Below are positions 39,398-53,000 of a stretch of DNA of 64,000 bases, one piece after another (position 1 is the stretch's first letter; the number at the start of each line of letters is the position of its first letter). Origin of the DNA: Balanoglossus misakiensis (Eukaryota; Hemichordata); assembly GCA_040954595.2 (NCBI GenBank), contig CM082593.2, forward strand, positions 4,216,001 through 4,280,000. The letters run 5' to 3'. The position numbers were made by a program, and so were the translations under genes. The notes below the pieces were generated by a model. That model was given only the letters and a program-made list of their open reading frames with translations. It did not search any database and had not been told where the DNA came from.

Positions 39398-39463
39398 TTG
39401 CCACTTTTCATCCATCCGGTACGTAACGCGTAACGCAATCGACAACGTGAACGGACCGACACC

Positions 39464-41478
39464 ATGGACAACCAGTCGTACGGCTCCGGTGGTGGATTAT
39501 TTGGCAGCTATTCCTCAGGAGATCCCACTTTAAATGTTCCAGGTATGTATTTGTGTGTATACAGTGGGATAATAATTAAGCGAAGGGCTAAAATAGGACT
39601 GCGATCGCTGATGATCGTCGTGTGTTAAATGCCGGGTGAGACACCATCACTGATCAGCACACGTGCGAAAATCGTGCTCGTACATGGTGGATTGAGTTGA
39701 CCCTAGTGTCGTCATGCACGATCGGAAGGTACCTGAGCTGTAAAAGACGATAGCCGACACTTCTCTATATATCTACAGATGTATATTCATTAAAACACCA
39801 CGTCGGGGTGTTCGTGTGCCATTGCGTCGATGGCTTATGCAAACGAACTGAGGGCTACATCATGTCGAGGTCATAGTTTCAGTTTAGAGGTCACTGTGAC
39901 CCGTTCGGCGTGTGGACGTGTGTCATTATCAGAATCACAGTTTTCATTCACATATATCGAACTGTTCTTGTTTTCTTTCAGTGACAGCTGGAAGCAGCAC
40001 ATTTTCTCCATACCTTAATATTGATCCCAGATTTATCAATCAGGTATGTGTGTTAACAAATGTGTGGTTATAGGCAGTTGTTTTAATGTTAAGAAAGTCT
40101 GCAAGAAAATCTGTGTTTTCAATAGATGTATGAAGGCACAAAACAACAAATTGCTGTATTTGCATGTACTTTTATACATTAAATTAACAGAAGTGAACTC
40201 GAACTATGTCTTGCAGGGTGCAGAGTTTATAACTCCAGAAGGACAAAAACAGAAAAGAGGCAGATTTGAATTAGCGTTTTGTCACATTGGCGGTTCAGTA
40301 ATGCTAGGTAAGTCACTTGTTGTGTACCATTGTCAACTCAGCCAAATTATAGTATTACTGGCAAGACTCTTGATCAGCCTTTGAATTAGCCAGATCATGA
40401 TTTCACAGAAATCACACTGAACACACCCCCTCCCTCCAATACAGGTGCTCTTTATGGAAGTTTAAATGGTGTACGAGTTGGACTCAGGTCAACATCAGAT
40501 CTGACGGGCAAAGTCAGGATGTCACAGTAAGTACTTTCCAGCAGTTTTTTTCCCAGCTGCAGAAAATATTACAGAAATGTAACTAACAAAAAAGAAAAGA
40601 TTTATTTGTTGACTCATAATGGCAAAGGAGCATTAAAGGTAGATTTTCTCTTGTTGTTGTACATGTATAAGACTATAGTAAGCTAACTTTGTTAGCAAAA
40701 GTTAACATCATATCTATTGTATTTGTATGGAAATGTGTGTATATACCCAAAATGTCCCAGTAACAAACTATTTTTTTTCCGTTGATTACAGAATGATAAA
40801 TGTTATTACAAAACAAGGTGCATCATCAGCAAATGCAGTCGGCGTAATTGGTGAGTATCTTTGATGAGAGTATTGTGATGAAACTTTTTTACAGCACACT
40901 CACTCTTACCAAGTGGAAAAGTTTCCACATGAGTAGATAAAAAATTGTTATTCTGAGAGACTTTATTATCTCTTGTTTCCAGCATTGATGTACAGTATAT
41001 TTGGTTTCACGTTGGAAAAAATACGAGACAGAGAAGATGAAGGTAACACAATAGCAGCGGCGACGATGACGGGTATGCTGTATGGCTCAGCAGGTAAGGA
41101 CATCGAATTCTCCCTAACTTAAATAGGAAGTCATGAAATTCAGTCAACTTTTCATTTCCTCTATCTCTTAGTATAGTGACTTGTCGACCTTTTACCCAGA
41201 ATGCAATGTGATTTGACCCCCCAGCATTGTTTCACAGACCACTTTGTTGCCTCAGTGCAAATAGGTTGTATCTGATGCAAATAATATATGGGCAAGTTCC
41301 CATAGTGAGAAATCACTATGTGAATGCATGTTGGTAACGTGTCTCCTCTTATTAAATTTCAGGCGGTCTCCAAAGAGTTGCCAAAGGAGGAGCTCTCGGC
41401 CTCATCCTCTCCAGCGCGTGGTGTCTTTACTCGCATCGAGACAAAACCCGTGGAATCTTTGGAGGGAATACCATGTGA
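39464..41478 (+). CDS. TIMM23: Mitochondrial inner-membrane translocase subunit Tim23
   Basis: Tim23 forms the core of the TIM23 presequence translocase in the mitochondrial inner membrane. Seven exons with consistent phases: 39464-39542, 39982-40043, 40217-40307, 40445-40526, 40792-40850, 40983-41093, 41363-41478, giving 199 aa (human about 209). The N-terminus is Gly/Ser-rich and hydrophilic, followed by the conserved SPYLNIDPRFI segment. The Tim17/22/23 domain then carries RGRFELAFCHIGGSVMLG, a Gly-rich membrane helix, MINVITKQGASSANAVG, and TMTGMLYGSAGGLQRVAKGG with the family's small-residue packing pattern. The start ATG has a good context (ACCATGG). The upstream region is short and bordered by the minisatellite. 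Confidence 0.97.
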
Positions 41479-42241
41479 AGTGAACCCTATTCATTTGCTA
41501 TTTAATTTACAACAACATCATAGTGACTCTGCTATGGTGACTTTTACAAGGCCTAGGACTCCTGTTTATGCCGTGGCAGAGATGCAACGTTTTGAAGAAA
41601 GCCTATTCTCAGACTATTCACCATCACCAGGACCTTGCAGCTGTGTATAAAATAATGTCTTGTGTACGCCTGGCCAGATTGAACCTGCTTATAAAGAACT
41701 CTCGATTGCTGTTTGTTTTTAACACTTCTGTTCAACAATAATTTCAGTAACAGTGATTTTTTAACATTGAACGAAACATCCATGGAATCTAAAGAGAAAA
41801 AGGTGAAACAAATTTGAGCACATACTAGCAGTAAGCCTTTGATGCAACATTCTTTCCTGTGATCCAAAACCCACGCCTTCTCCATCTTCGAAGAAACTCA
41901 GGAATTCATTTCCAAGATATCCAGTGACATGTGCTGGGCATTTGTTGTTGTGTTTATTTGTTTGCCATGTAACGACTGAGAAGAATAGTTTAACCCTGAA
42001 CTCTGCACGCTGATTTACCATAACCCAGGTGAATTTAATTGGCATGATCCAAGTTAACAACACCACCATCATAAGTAATTCGCTTTTGGAAACCAAGAGT
42101 GCAGCTTTAAGGAATTTATTTTTGTTTGCCCATATCATCACAGCATGTTTTTGATATGCGTCAAATGTTTCAATGTAAATTCAACGTGTATGAAGCAGGT
42201 TTATAAAGATATTTTATTGCTGTGAGGATGTTAATTTTAGT

Positions 42242-42247
42242 AATAAA
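42242..42247 (+). terminator. TIMM23 polyadenylation signal
   Basis: AATAAA lies 764 bp after the TIMM23 stop and before the next gene's promoter region. It implies a 3' UTR of about 0.8 kb. Confidence 0.55.
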
Positions 42248-42525
42248 AAAGTGTATGATAATCATAGACTGTTTATTTCATTCATTTCATTTAACGAAAT
42301 ATGCATTTCACAAGCTTATTTTGCTCAATAGAAATTGATTACAAAGTCAGTGTCAAGTGTGAATGAAGATCATGCATCCCGGAAACACATACAATCACAT
42401 ACAGAAGGAGTTCTCTGGGTTTAAGTTCGAGTTTGCAACAAGAGAACAGCATATGTACAGATGAACATGATCTCGAGGAGCTGAGGTCAACCTCAGGTCA
42501 ACCCACACCAGTGTCTATATCATAG

Positions 42526-42682
42526 TGACGTCACATGCCAAATACCGCAGAATCACTTCCGGGGTTTCAGGTGTTGTCATCGCGTACGCGTCATAGTGAG
42601 GAAGTTGGCTGGCACGAACGTGACGATCTAACTTTAATCTTTCCTCATACCTGCTCTGTTTCCTTTGGGGCCTCTTTTAAAG
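42526..42682 (+). promoter_or_regulatory. RASSF promoter with CRE and probable untranslated first exon
   Basis: A palindromic CRE (TGACGTCA) is at 42526-42533. About 150 bp later a strong donor (CTTTTAAAG then GTGAGT) ends at 42682, which would splice to the coding exon whose acceptor is at 43120-43121. The exon start is not determined. Confidence 0.4.
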
Positions 42683-43010
42683 GTGAGTTTCCACCTTTTT
42701 TATAACTTTTTGTGGCCCGTTTACATCAGCGATCGTTTATACACGGCGATCACGGCACCGGCTGAATTCTGCATGATCGTTCGAAATGACAAACACGTAT
42801 GAAATGTGTCTGCCGTACTGCAGTGACCTCGAACATGTCGAGGTACAAACACTATGTCACGCTCATCCGCCTATAGATCAGCTCTCTTTACCTTGTTCCC
42901 TTAACAATTCCGCTTTTAGTGAATTCGTGAAGGACAAAGTATACCCAGTACACACACATTTTACAATCAAGTCGAACTCCATCACCAGCTACTGACCCCA
43001 GCAGGGGTCA

Positions 43011-43057
43011 TCTCTAATTTACTTATGTAAATTAGATTTACTTATGTAAATTAGAGA
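43011..43057. repeat. Small direct-plus-inverted repeat
   Basis: TTTACTTATGTAAATTAGA occurs twice at a 19-bp period (43018 and 43037). TCTCTAATTTAC at 43011 pairs with GTAAATTAGAGA at 43046, so the segment can fold as a hairpin. It lies in the 5' UTR intron of the RASSF gene. Confidence 0.8.
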
Positions 43058-43123
43058 TGAATGTCAGTAGTAATTAAAAAATGTTGAAAGTACTGAGACT
43101 GGTCTGAAATTAATCTTGCAGAA

Positions 43124-46100
43124 ATGGCTGCCAATGAAAATGGCAAATCTAATGGCCAAGAGAGAGAAGAATCGAATAAACGGAAACAGGAAATTCTGAG
43201 ACTGTATATAGAAGCAGCTTCAAGGTGAGATTTTATATTTTTGGTTGCTAGGTAGGGGTTATGCCTGGTGTCTGTGGTGCTTGTATTCGTCCATTTAATT
43301 ATGAGTTGGTGTGGAGATCTCCTATGACACCATCGCAGAATTTGTTCTCAATCATCCATGACTGTTGTCTTTTTTCTAGGATTGATCTGAAATCAAAGGT
43401 GAAAGAATACAATCTCCATTATGAAGGAAAATCTGGAGAAATTGTCGTCAAGGAGGTACCGGTATGTGTGTATTTTATTTAACGTCTGCTTTTGACCTAT
43501 GGACTTTAGAATATGAACTGGTGTGATTGTTATTTTATTATATCACAGTCACTGTGTGGAGTGACTGTGATTATATGTACGTTTTATATACTCTAATAAC
43601 CTTGACATACAAACATAATAAATGCAAAGTTATGTACATGTATGGGTATAACATTACAGCATCGTATCAACTCAAGTATCAAATGAAAAATCTACTATGG
43701 ATAAGACCCAAGAATTTGAAAACGCATACTTTCAAAATGAAATTTGGAATGTTCATATTAAGTTATGAGACCAACCATATCAAATAACATACTTACTATA
43801 GATAAGACCTAAGGAAATTTGTAGAGAGCTTTATGATGAAATTGAGAAGACGTGATGATGTAAACATTGTATGGTGACTATAGGGATCTTCCTTGCCACT
43901 AGTCATACTGGCGTACAGAACATTATACAGGTCTTCATGTTGTGTGGAAAAGACAGTTTGGTAATCCTATTTTGAGCAAAAAGAAATACATCATATCTGA
44001 CTGTTTTGTCTGGGCAGCATAGTTTGTGGTTATCAACACTAACAGATATGATGTCATCAGAGCTGTATAAGATTCACCCTTTAGTGCAACTGAACTTCCA
44101 GTGACCCACTTTGTATAATGACGCTGTTTTCCGTTATCGCGCACAGGAAAAACGGATTGCGGTCATGGAGGGCGTGCTGCGAATATACTGGGGTGTCCGT
44201 AAGCCGATCAGCTTGAGGAAAGAACAAGTGCCGTGGACGCGTCGGCCCGGCAACCTGGCGTTTGAGAACGGATTGGAGAAGAAGCTGATGGAAGTCATGG
44301 GCGAGGCCTCCAAGCGGAATCGGCAAGTCGCCAAGGACACGCAGATCAAGGTCAACGCCAAAGACGAAATGGAGGAAGAGTCGCGGGAAACGGAAGTCGG
44401 CAAGGACGGAAAAGACATCGCCAGGATTAAGCAGGAGAAAGTGACCAACAAGGAATCCGGGGAAGGGACCTTCGACGTGAAGACGGAGAAGGACCTCAGG
44501 AAGGAGCAACAGAAACTTCTCGCGGAAAAGAACTACAAGAGGGAAAGTGAGGAGGTGGATAAAGAAAAGGGGGCAGTGAAGAAAGAGACTGAGGAGGTGA
44601 AAAGCAAGAAAGACGTTGTGGAAGAGACGCAGACGTCGGCGTCACCGACGGGCGTCCAAAAACAGTTTCAGAGTAAAAAGAGCACATCTTTCTCGTCCAA
44701 ATCCACAACCCACACACGTACCAGCCTTAACTCGTCCAGCAGCGACACCGCAAGGGGCGGTACTGGTAACGTTACGTTCGCGGACATGGGAAATCTACGA
44801 GAAACTTTCCACGATATGCCCTTCAGGAGGAGTTTCATGGATGTCTTTCCGAGGTCTGATTTCTTAAACCGAGGTGATGATTTCCCCGGCCGGGAGTTCA
44901 ACGATGTGAATATACCTAGGTCTCAGAGCATGCTTGTCAAGAACAGACCGGCGCTGGGCGATAGACGCCTTCCGAAATCGAAAAGTCTTCGAAGAAGCAG
45001 AAAGACGTCATTCAGTGGCCATTTCTACAACCAGGAGGTGAGAGAAATACATGTACTTGCAATGAACTTTTCTTTTGAAATCTTTGACATATGTTTACAG
45101 TGAGTTCAGGGAAACTTTTGATGCCAGTAAACAGAAATATATTGTTTGAGTTGCTGAAGATATGTGTATGTTTATTTGCAAACTACTTGCAGTTCTACAG
45201 TTATGCTTTTATTGCAACACTTGTAACTCAGAAATTTTTGAATGATGTGTGTGTTTTTCCCCCAGACTTCCAAGTTTGTTCCACAGCAGGGCAGTGTTAC
45301 CAGTGTCCGAGTGGACAGCACCATGACCGCGACACAGGTCATCCAGTTGCTTCTCATCAAATTTGCCATCGAGAACAGACCGGGGGATTTTACGCTGTAC
45401 AAAGTCAAGGACAGTGGTGGTAAGTAGTCTACCCATCTCAAAACCTTGTGCAGGCTCAATGCGAATACTGCATCATGTGTTTTACACAATTATTAAACTG
45501 TAGTTGTTTGTTGTGCTTTAACTTCTCCTCTGCCTCTGAGGGAGGAGGAACTGTGTGATAGGGTTGGTATTCCAAAAATGATGAGCTCAGGACTCAATAT
45601 CCCCCCCTAAGGCTCCCCCAATAATTGTGGCCAGTTTTAAGCAAAATGGAAGCATTGGAAATAGCTGTATGGCATTATTTGAGCCTCACCATATTTGACT
45701 TTTCCCCCTTTGAAGTTCTGTAGACTGATCGCACGTTGGCTTTCTCGGCAGAAACTTTGCATCTGAAGGAGACTGACTTCCCACTGCTGGAGAGAGTCAA
45801 CATGGGTCCAAGTGAAGATTACGCCAAGATTTTTATCATGGAGAAAGCAGCTGCCAAAGATATCACTCATGAGGTAAACGTGTTTCTAATACTAGTGTGT
45901 TGTCTCTGATGTTTCGTCCGAGAAACCTGTATCTAATGTGTGTATGGTGGATTACATCTCGGATGACATTTCTCATTCACATGACATTCCAGGTTGCACA
46001 GTATCTGCATGTGGAAAACCCAGTCTTGCTGGCAATCCTCGAAAGATTGAAAGAGGAAGAAGAAAGAAAAGTCAAAACTGTGAAACAAAAGTAAGGACAC

Positions 46101-46267
46101 CGCATTGTTGGTTTCCTATCAAAACACACACAGCCTGAATGGCTGGTTACATTTTCTTTCCTGTCTTTATGTCAAGTTGTCTGACAGATCTTCTTTGATT
46201 GTTCCACAGATATGAAAGATACCGTCAGCAAATCATGCAGAGAATCGAAGAGATCACAACTGTGTAA
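43124..46267 (+). CDS. Ras-association domain protein of the RASSF2/4/6 type
   Basis: RASSF2/4/6 proteins bind Ras-family GTPases through an RA domain and MST kinases through a C-terminal SARAH helix (Hippo-linked signalling). Seven coding exons: 43124-43224, 43380-43461, 44147-45037, 45266-45419, 45752-45873, 45993-46090, 46210-46267, giving 501 aa. The N-terminal part has VKEYNLHYEGKSGEI and MEGVLRIYWGVRKPI, as in RASSF2. Exon 4 (297 codons) holds a long Lys/Glu-rich linker and a Ser/Arg-rich part ending SFSGHFYNQE. The RA domain is about 350-450 (GSVTSVRVDSTMTATQVIQL, DFTLYKVKDSGE, KIFIMEK) and the SARAH helix about 450-498. Human RASSF2 has 326 residues; the extra length is in exon 4. The exon 3 donor could alternatively be at GAG|GTACCG, two codons earlier. 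A single pre-duplication orthologue of vertebrate RASSF2/4/6 is likely. Confidence 0.92.
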
Positions 46268-47441
46268 AAAGAAAAATCAACTCACACCAGCATCATGCAA
46301 TGGCTTTGGAACTGCAATAATCGGACTCAGTATAATACGAACTTAGCAAAGTTTGCGTCTGAACACCTGACAAGATGAGTGTTAGGTAACCCTGGTTCTT
46401 CAGGCAGTTTCTCACAAATACATGTAAGTACTGTAAATGTGTCAACTGAAAAACAAAATACTTAAAGGCCCACTTAATGTATTTTCTTGATAAGAATTTC
46501 AATGGAGAACCAGGATTGAGAAGGGCCCCTTTAATTTAAGCTCACCTTGCCTTACATGTTTAATTACAAGAGTGGTATATTGGGTTAGTTACAGGTTGTG
46601 TGTGTCAGTGTGTGTGTATGTGTGTGCATGGATGTGGTACACGATCAGGTAATTGGAGTGTCAATTTCTTACTCAGTTGAAATATACCAGAATTCTGATA
46701 TTTTGTTACGGTCACCTCCAAATCATATTATGCTGTTTCCCTCATAGCCTGTATTGTAATGTAGATTTTAGAGTGCTACAGTACAAGAAGTGTATTGGCC
46801 ACAATGACACAACAAGATGTGCCTTATATCTCATTGGTTACTATTACTTCAAATTTCATAGTCACTATTTTGATGAGTTCTCGCCATAATTATTTGCACT
46901 AGATTAAAAATACTGTGGAATAGTTTACTTTCACTGGAATTTATTTTCGCTGAAAATCAGAAAATTTGCCTATTACTGAGATTTTATTTTCACTATTCCT
47001 TGTCAAGTCATGTGCAAAGAATAGGAAGTAAGAATTTTTACTGGGATTTTATTTTAGCAGAAAAATGAGTCCAGAGAAAATAGTGATGTCTTAGTGAAAA
47101 TTAAGTATTCTAAAAGGTATTAGTTCTGAGTTTTTGACAAAAATTTGAATGTTCATAACTAGGACTATCATCAGGACAAAATTACATTTGTTCCCTTTTA
47201 AAAGATTTTATGATCTGAATATTTCAAGAGACTTTCATGCTTGCATGAAAAATATATGTGAATTTTATTAGAACATTTTGACGCACTCTGCATGAAGCAA
47301 TACTTAGTGAATGGTACATGTAGTTATATTGCCCAAGTAGCTGTTTTCTTTACATATGTTTCCAAAACTTGCTTAAATGTGCAAAGCCATCTAGATTTTT
47401 ATTGAATTCTATTTTTCTGGACAAATTTGCTTGCTTTTTTG

Positions 47442-47447
47442 AATAAA
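47442..47447 (+). terminator. Probable RASSF polyadenylation signal
   Basis: AATAAA lies 1.17 kb after the stop at 46267, shortly before the foldback element. No earlier hexamer was noticed. Confidence 0.4.
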
Positions 47448-47587
47448 TGCATTACAATGAACATCAACCTGTCTGTCTTATGTGAAAAATGAATACCACA
47501 GTGTTTAAATAAGTTCAGAAAATGATCCCCATTTGATTTTAACGATTGCAGAATAACATAAACGGTGTCTTGTATCAAACATAATCG

Positions 47588-48159
47588 AAAAGTTGGGTGA
47601 CGTCACGAAAGTTTCCAACACTTGGTGGCGACATTTACAATTCCCTAACGACCTCAATCTCTTTGCCCACCAGGTGCGAATCTGTCTGGCAATGTACAAA
47701 GGTTTTCTATATATATTTAAATTTTGTGAACAGACCTTTTGAATTAGGTCAAAGCCCGGGTCAACGTAAATTGGAGCGTCTACATTGCCAACCTGTTCCA
47801 AGACTGTAGAGCCTAATTGACCAATCACAAGCGCTGTGGACTGTCTGATTCGGTGTGTATATTCTGATTGGTCAGTTACTATCCGCACAGCTGAAACAGG
47901 CAGACAGACAACAGCGCTTGTGATTGGTCAATTAGGCTCTACAGTCTTGGAACAGGTTGGCAATGTAGACGCTCCAATTTACGTTGACCCGGGCTTTGAC
48001 CTGATTCAAAAGGTCTGTTCACAAAATTTAAATATCTATTGAAAACCTTTGTACATTGCCAGACAGATTCGCACCTGGTAGGCAAAGAGATTGAGGTCCG
48101 TTAGGGAATTGTAAATGTCGCCACCAAGAGTTGGAAACTCGTGACGTCACCCAACTTTT
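47588..48159. mobile_element. Foldback (long inverted-repeat) element
   Basis: Arms of about 260 bp (47588-47847 and 47901-48159) are nearly perfect reverse complements around a centre near 47874, with a spacer of about 53 bp. The ends read AAAAGTTGGGTGACGTCAC and its complement. The same translated peptide appears from each arm on opposite strands, confirming the symmetry. There is no transposase frame; it is a non-autonomous MITE or foldback. No clear target-site duplication was seen. Confidence 0.9.
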
Positions 48160-50096
48160 TTTAACTGAAGGCCGCCTTTTGAGAAGTTTCATCAATAAAT
48201 TTACTGTTACGTGTGGACGATTTTTGTTAATCTTTAGTTTTATGTTTTTCCTGGTGAAAAAATACTCAATTTGTGTACTAATTAAATTTAAAATATTTAA
48301 AATGCCTAAAATTCATAATTTATACACAAAACAATAACTTAAATATCTGCCAAACGGGAATAAAAACATGGACCAATGATTGATTCTCGTGCCGCATTTG
48401 TTTATAAATGTTACAATTCATCCACAAATCCTTCTTATATGAACGACGCAGCAGACCGTACCATAGACTGGACATGACAGCAACTGAAGATCCTAGTAGA
48501 TCGTGGCGACTGCAGTGGGGTTTGCGCTGGTATGGGAGGACATATTCGCATCAAGGGGGACACCCACGTGGCGCGACGACCCCTTCCCTTTAAATGTCTG
48601 TGTGATAGGTACTGTGAATGCACAAGTGTGTATGCAGTCTTAGTGAACGAGCAGGAAAATTTTGCAACATACACACCAGATCTACTTTCAAGGGAAAGTT
48701 TTAATAAGAAAACCAGGGAACGGTAACACAGGAATACAATATTCAAAACACTGTTTTACAGCAATCTTAATATTTAAATTAGCAGATACTTTGAATATTT
48801 CACTGCGTTTATGCGGTAAGTACTTGTAAATTATGCTAAAACTTTACTACCATATCTGTGAGCCAATACTGGTCATCATTCATAAAACTTTTCTGTTGAC
48901 CAATACCTAGTCCTGTTTTATGTGAATTAATTAAATTGACCAATGACTGGCCATGGTTTATACCTGGTACAAATAATCTCTGTTTTCATTTGACCCTGAT
49001 AACAGAGACTTTGCTGTTAATAATTCAGTGTTACGTTTCGCAACAACAATCTTGATGATACTGGAAGATTCTTGAATAAAAAAAATACATCTGCATGCCT
49101 GAATAAAGCAAGGTAGCTAGCACTGTCTTGCAAACATAAAAAAACATTGCAGTGATCAATTTGCGTAGGCAGACATCTTGGGGAAACACACAACAATACA
49201 ATACAGCGTTATTACCGAGGGGAAACACCACATTTCATTAGCACCCATCCCTTGTGCGAACTTGTCTAAACCGGACAGGGACTGGGGGAATCAACGTCTG
49301 GTTTATACAGGTTCTTTTCACATGATGTCCTGCGTGAAGTTGAGAAAGGCGTATAGGCTTTAGTTAAAATGAAGTAGCACCCATCCCTAGCTGTGAGTTA
49401 AGTACATCGAATATTTCATGATGTCTTGGGAATTATATACAATTCAGCCATGAAAGATACTTCCAAGATGTAGGATAAAAACTATGCACACACAAGCGAG
49501 TATAGAACTCTTCAGTGTAAATTGACTACTTGATTGTTCCTTATGAAGACTAACGAGTCGAAAAACTACATTTACTTATTAATAGTATACTATAAATAGA
49601 TCTTATACTAATTGCAGCTGCTTACTGGACTACCGAATGTACATACTATCTAATGTGGTCTAGGACAAGCCAGTCTCAAATCTCGTGAAATATCAGTCAT
49701 GCCACTAAAACCTTTTTTAACCCTTTCACCACCATGGTTAAGTCCATACCCATTGTTTTCTAGGGTTAAGTTGGACCTCTAAAGAGGGAACTGGGGGTGA
49801 AAGGGTTAAGATCTTTATAAACACCACGGAAGTTCAAATATTCCCATCTGCATGATAGACACTGATTTGTATTGCTCATCATGCAATATATACATATAAT
49901 CTGAAAAAAATTGGCAGTCGATCATTAAGTATCACTAACTCTATGCGGTGTAGAAAAGTGACATCACATTAGCTAACAAATATCTGAGCGATATTGTCTG
50001 CATATAATTTTTGGCATTATCTGATTATCATTAGATTAGCAAATGTTTTTTTGCTGTGGCAATTAATTAATAGCTGTTATCTCTTAATTAGCGTCT
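48160..50096. other. Intergenic region between convergent RASSF and FSTL genes
   Basis: It holds the 3' UTR of the minus-strand follistatin-like gene at its right end. Frames around 48408-48746 have no recognised similarity. A short dispersed repeat is listed at 49719. Nothing else could be named. Confidence 0.5.
49719..49807. repeat. Short interspersed repeat with AACCCTTTCACC inverted ends
   Basis: AACCCTTTCACC at the left and GGTGAAAGGGTT at the right form terminal inverted repeats of an 89-bp unit. The interior includes CACCATGGTTAAGTCCATAC. A related copy is at 61761-61840. Confidence 0.75.
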
Positions 50097-53000
50097 TCAG
50101 CAACTACCGATCCAAACGACTACATTTCCTTGGAAGATATCTCCGATTTCACAGCGTAGTTCTTGCGTGGCCGCATCGATTATAACGACGCTAGAGTCAG
50201 CTGGTGTTAGCAGGTACTGACCAAATCGTCCACTGGAACAGATCACGCGGTTGTTGTCGTTCCACGGCCACTGGTCCGACGCCGTCGCCTGTCCAACACT
50301 GGTGACCATTCTAACTTTACTGTCGTGCAAGTTTACGAACAACACGTCGGCTTTGTCCTTGGAGCTGGCAAAGATGTCGTAGCTGTGTCCGCTCTGACTG
50401 GGGTAGAACACAATGTCGCTGACGTGTAGGTTCGTGTGGACGTCGAACGCGGTCTTGATTTCGCCTGACGTCGACACGCTCTGAACGAACAGGTTGCCCG
50501 AGTTGTTGTCGACACTGACTATGTACTTGCCGTCCGGTGACACGTACGGCTTGCCCATGACAGCTTCGACTTCCGCGATAACCGTGTCCGTCAGATAATC
50601 CATGATCAACTGTCTGTCTTTGCCGTCGCCGTCAATACACTGGATAAGTATACTGCCGCCGTTGGCAACGAAACCAACCGCAGTCGGATAGCAATGGTAC
50701 CCAGACAGGTCGATCTCGTGCACCTGGGCCATCGCACTGACATCCAACTTGACCAGGGTCATTTCATTCTTGCGCACATAATACACATATTTGAATTCAC
50801 CCTGCAGCATCATATCGTCTGGTGGGGTGAACAGAGCCTGAAAGTGATTTTCATTGGGTTGTGTCTGTAGGGTGTCAAGTTCATTCGCTTGGCTGGCTCT
50901 GGCTATCACTTCTGTGGTTCTCACAGCGTTCTCTCCATCATCTGTATCCCATAGCAACACCCAGACTTCATCTAAGTGTTTGATGTACTTCACATCTACT
51001 GGCAAACCACCCACATTAACAACCTGAAATCACATAACATATATTGTTTAGTAACTTAATTGTACAGTCACAACAATAGTAATAGAACACAGTGAACTGT
51101 TTGTGTTATGCATCCTTTCTATGAAGAAAATGACTCACTGAAGGAAATTAAATAAAACTGTGAATGTGATGTGTAAACCCGTTAAAATCTGAAGTCTTAT
51201 CTGATCATTGATCATGGACATTGCATCTTTGAACAAAATTGAAGATGCATAGGTTTCTAGATGTGTAGCTGGCCAATCTCCCCTCGATCATTACATGCTG
51301 CTTATTGCTTTCTTGATATCTGATACAGCTGCTTGGAATGTGAAACACGTAGAATAAAGGATTACCTTGATGACCTGCTCAGTGATGACATCAACGATGA
51401 CAATTCTCTTATCTCTCGGTTGTGCTGCATAGATGTATTTGCTGTCGACCTGAACAGCTCCACTCCAACTGCAGTTGCGCGTTGGACACAGGACAGTGTC
51501 AGTCGAGACGATCGCATCGCTCGCCAGGATACTTCTACTCAGTTGACACGTCTTTGGATCAAAGACTTTGATGCCAGACTTGTGAAATACAAAGTAGAGA
51601 TCAAAGGGGCCGTGGTGTCCTTGAAAACAGAGAAGAGCAGAAAAGTGAATCATTTTTATGCAGAGTTTCTATTATAATTAGTACTTCAGAGTGACTGTGC
51701 AGTCTATGTAGTTGTGTAAGACTGCAGTTTAATAATGTAATTTTCAGGTCACAGTACAGAAAAATTTAGAGAAAGGATTAGTAGCCATGACGATGGATGA
51801 CTTACTTGTCCTGTGCTGATCTTCTACAAAGAGTGTGGATGTAGCTTGTTGTTCCCCGACATCATTGGACGCCAAACATGTGTAAGAACCGCTCTCTGAA
51901 TAACCTACATTACTTATTTCAATGCCTGTGTTATTTGCTGGAAAATAAAACTTAATTTGTTTAATTGAAATTCAAAACTGGGATTGTTTAATCTTGCTTA
52001 TTATGGAATTTCTGGAGGAAGATTGTTGTTGTTGTTGTTGTTTCTTCCTGAAGACGCAAAAACAAAAAATTTACTTGGCCTCATTTAATTTTGAACATTG
52101 AATCGAGCAGCCTGTATGACAAGTTACTACAGTAATCATTCACTTACCCCCAAAAATGACATTTTCAGAGGTATCCGTGGTAACAGCGATGCCATTTTTG
52201 TTCCATGAGATTTGAGGGGATGGAATTCCAAATGTATGGCACTGAATGGAGACTGTTGAATCAGGGGCAGATACTTGACTTTGAGGGCAGACTTCAACCA
52301 CTGGTGGAACTGTAATGATGGAATATGTACTGTTAATTTCTGAGACATTTCAATTGGATGAAACAGGTCATATCTCCTTGTACATTAGGCCACAAAATTC
52401 TGGATCACCCCTATAAGTACATGTAAGTCTCTTTTCAGATGAGACTACATGAAAACTTTTTTATGCTACTTGATAAATACCTTTAACTTGTAGTAAGTGA
52501 GTTTGTGTAACTGCTTCACTGCGGTCTGAGTGACAGGCATACTTCCCAGTATGCAACGTTGTCAAACTATTGAAGTAAAGTGTGCCGTCTGGATTGACCT
52601 ACAATTGAAAGGGAACAATAGACTCAGTAATTCTGATGAAAGGGAGGGAAATGCCACTGATATCACTTCAAGTGTCACCACTCACCCTTATACCACTTAT
52701 AGTGGTTTCACCCAAGTCAACACCATTCCGTTTCCATGTGATGGCAACATCAGATTCCGTTGTGATGCCACACGTCAGAGATAATTTCTCTCCAAGGAAA
52801 CTATCAGTTGTCACAAATACTGATTCTTCTGGCAGTGACACGACTGATATACCTGAAACAAAAATTAATCACTGTTGATGCACGTCATGTACTATATTAC
52901 ATCTACTGTTACCCGAACACTAGAAAAGACATGTATACCTCATTTTCTAGAGATGAAAAAAAAACAAATCTACTTTTGATAGATAAATGGTAGGTAAGCT

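Noticed and set aside
40875-40957. Possible C/D snoRNA in a TIMM23 intron (GTGATGA and a later CTGA)
   Set aside because: The terminal stem is poor and no C'/D' boxes are visible; such short motifs arise by chance.
47505-48042. Two matching open frames on opposite strands sharing a TALVIGQLGSTVLEQ-type peptide
   Set aside because: They are the two arms of the foldback element read in mirror image, not genes.
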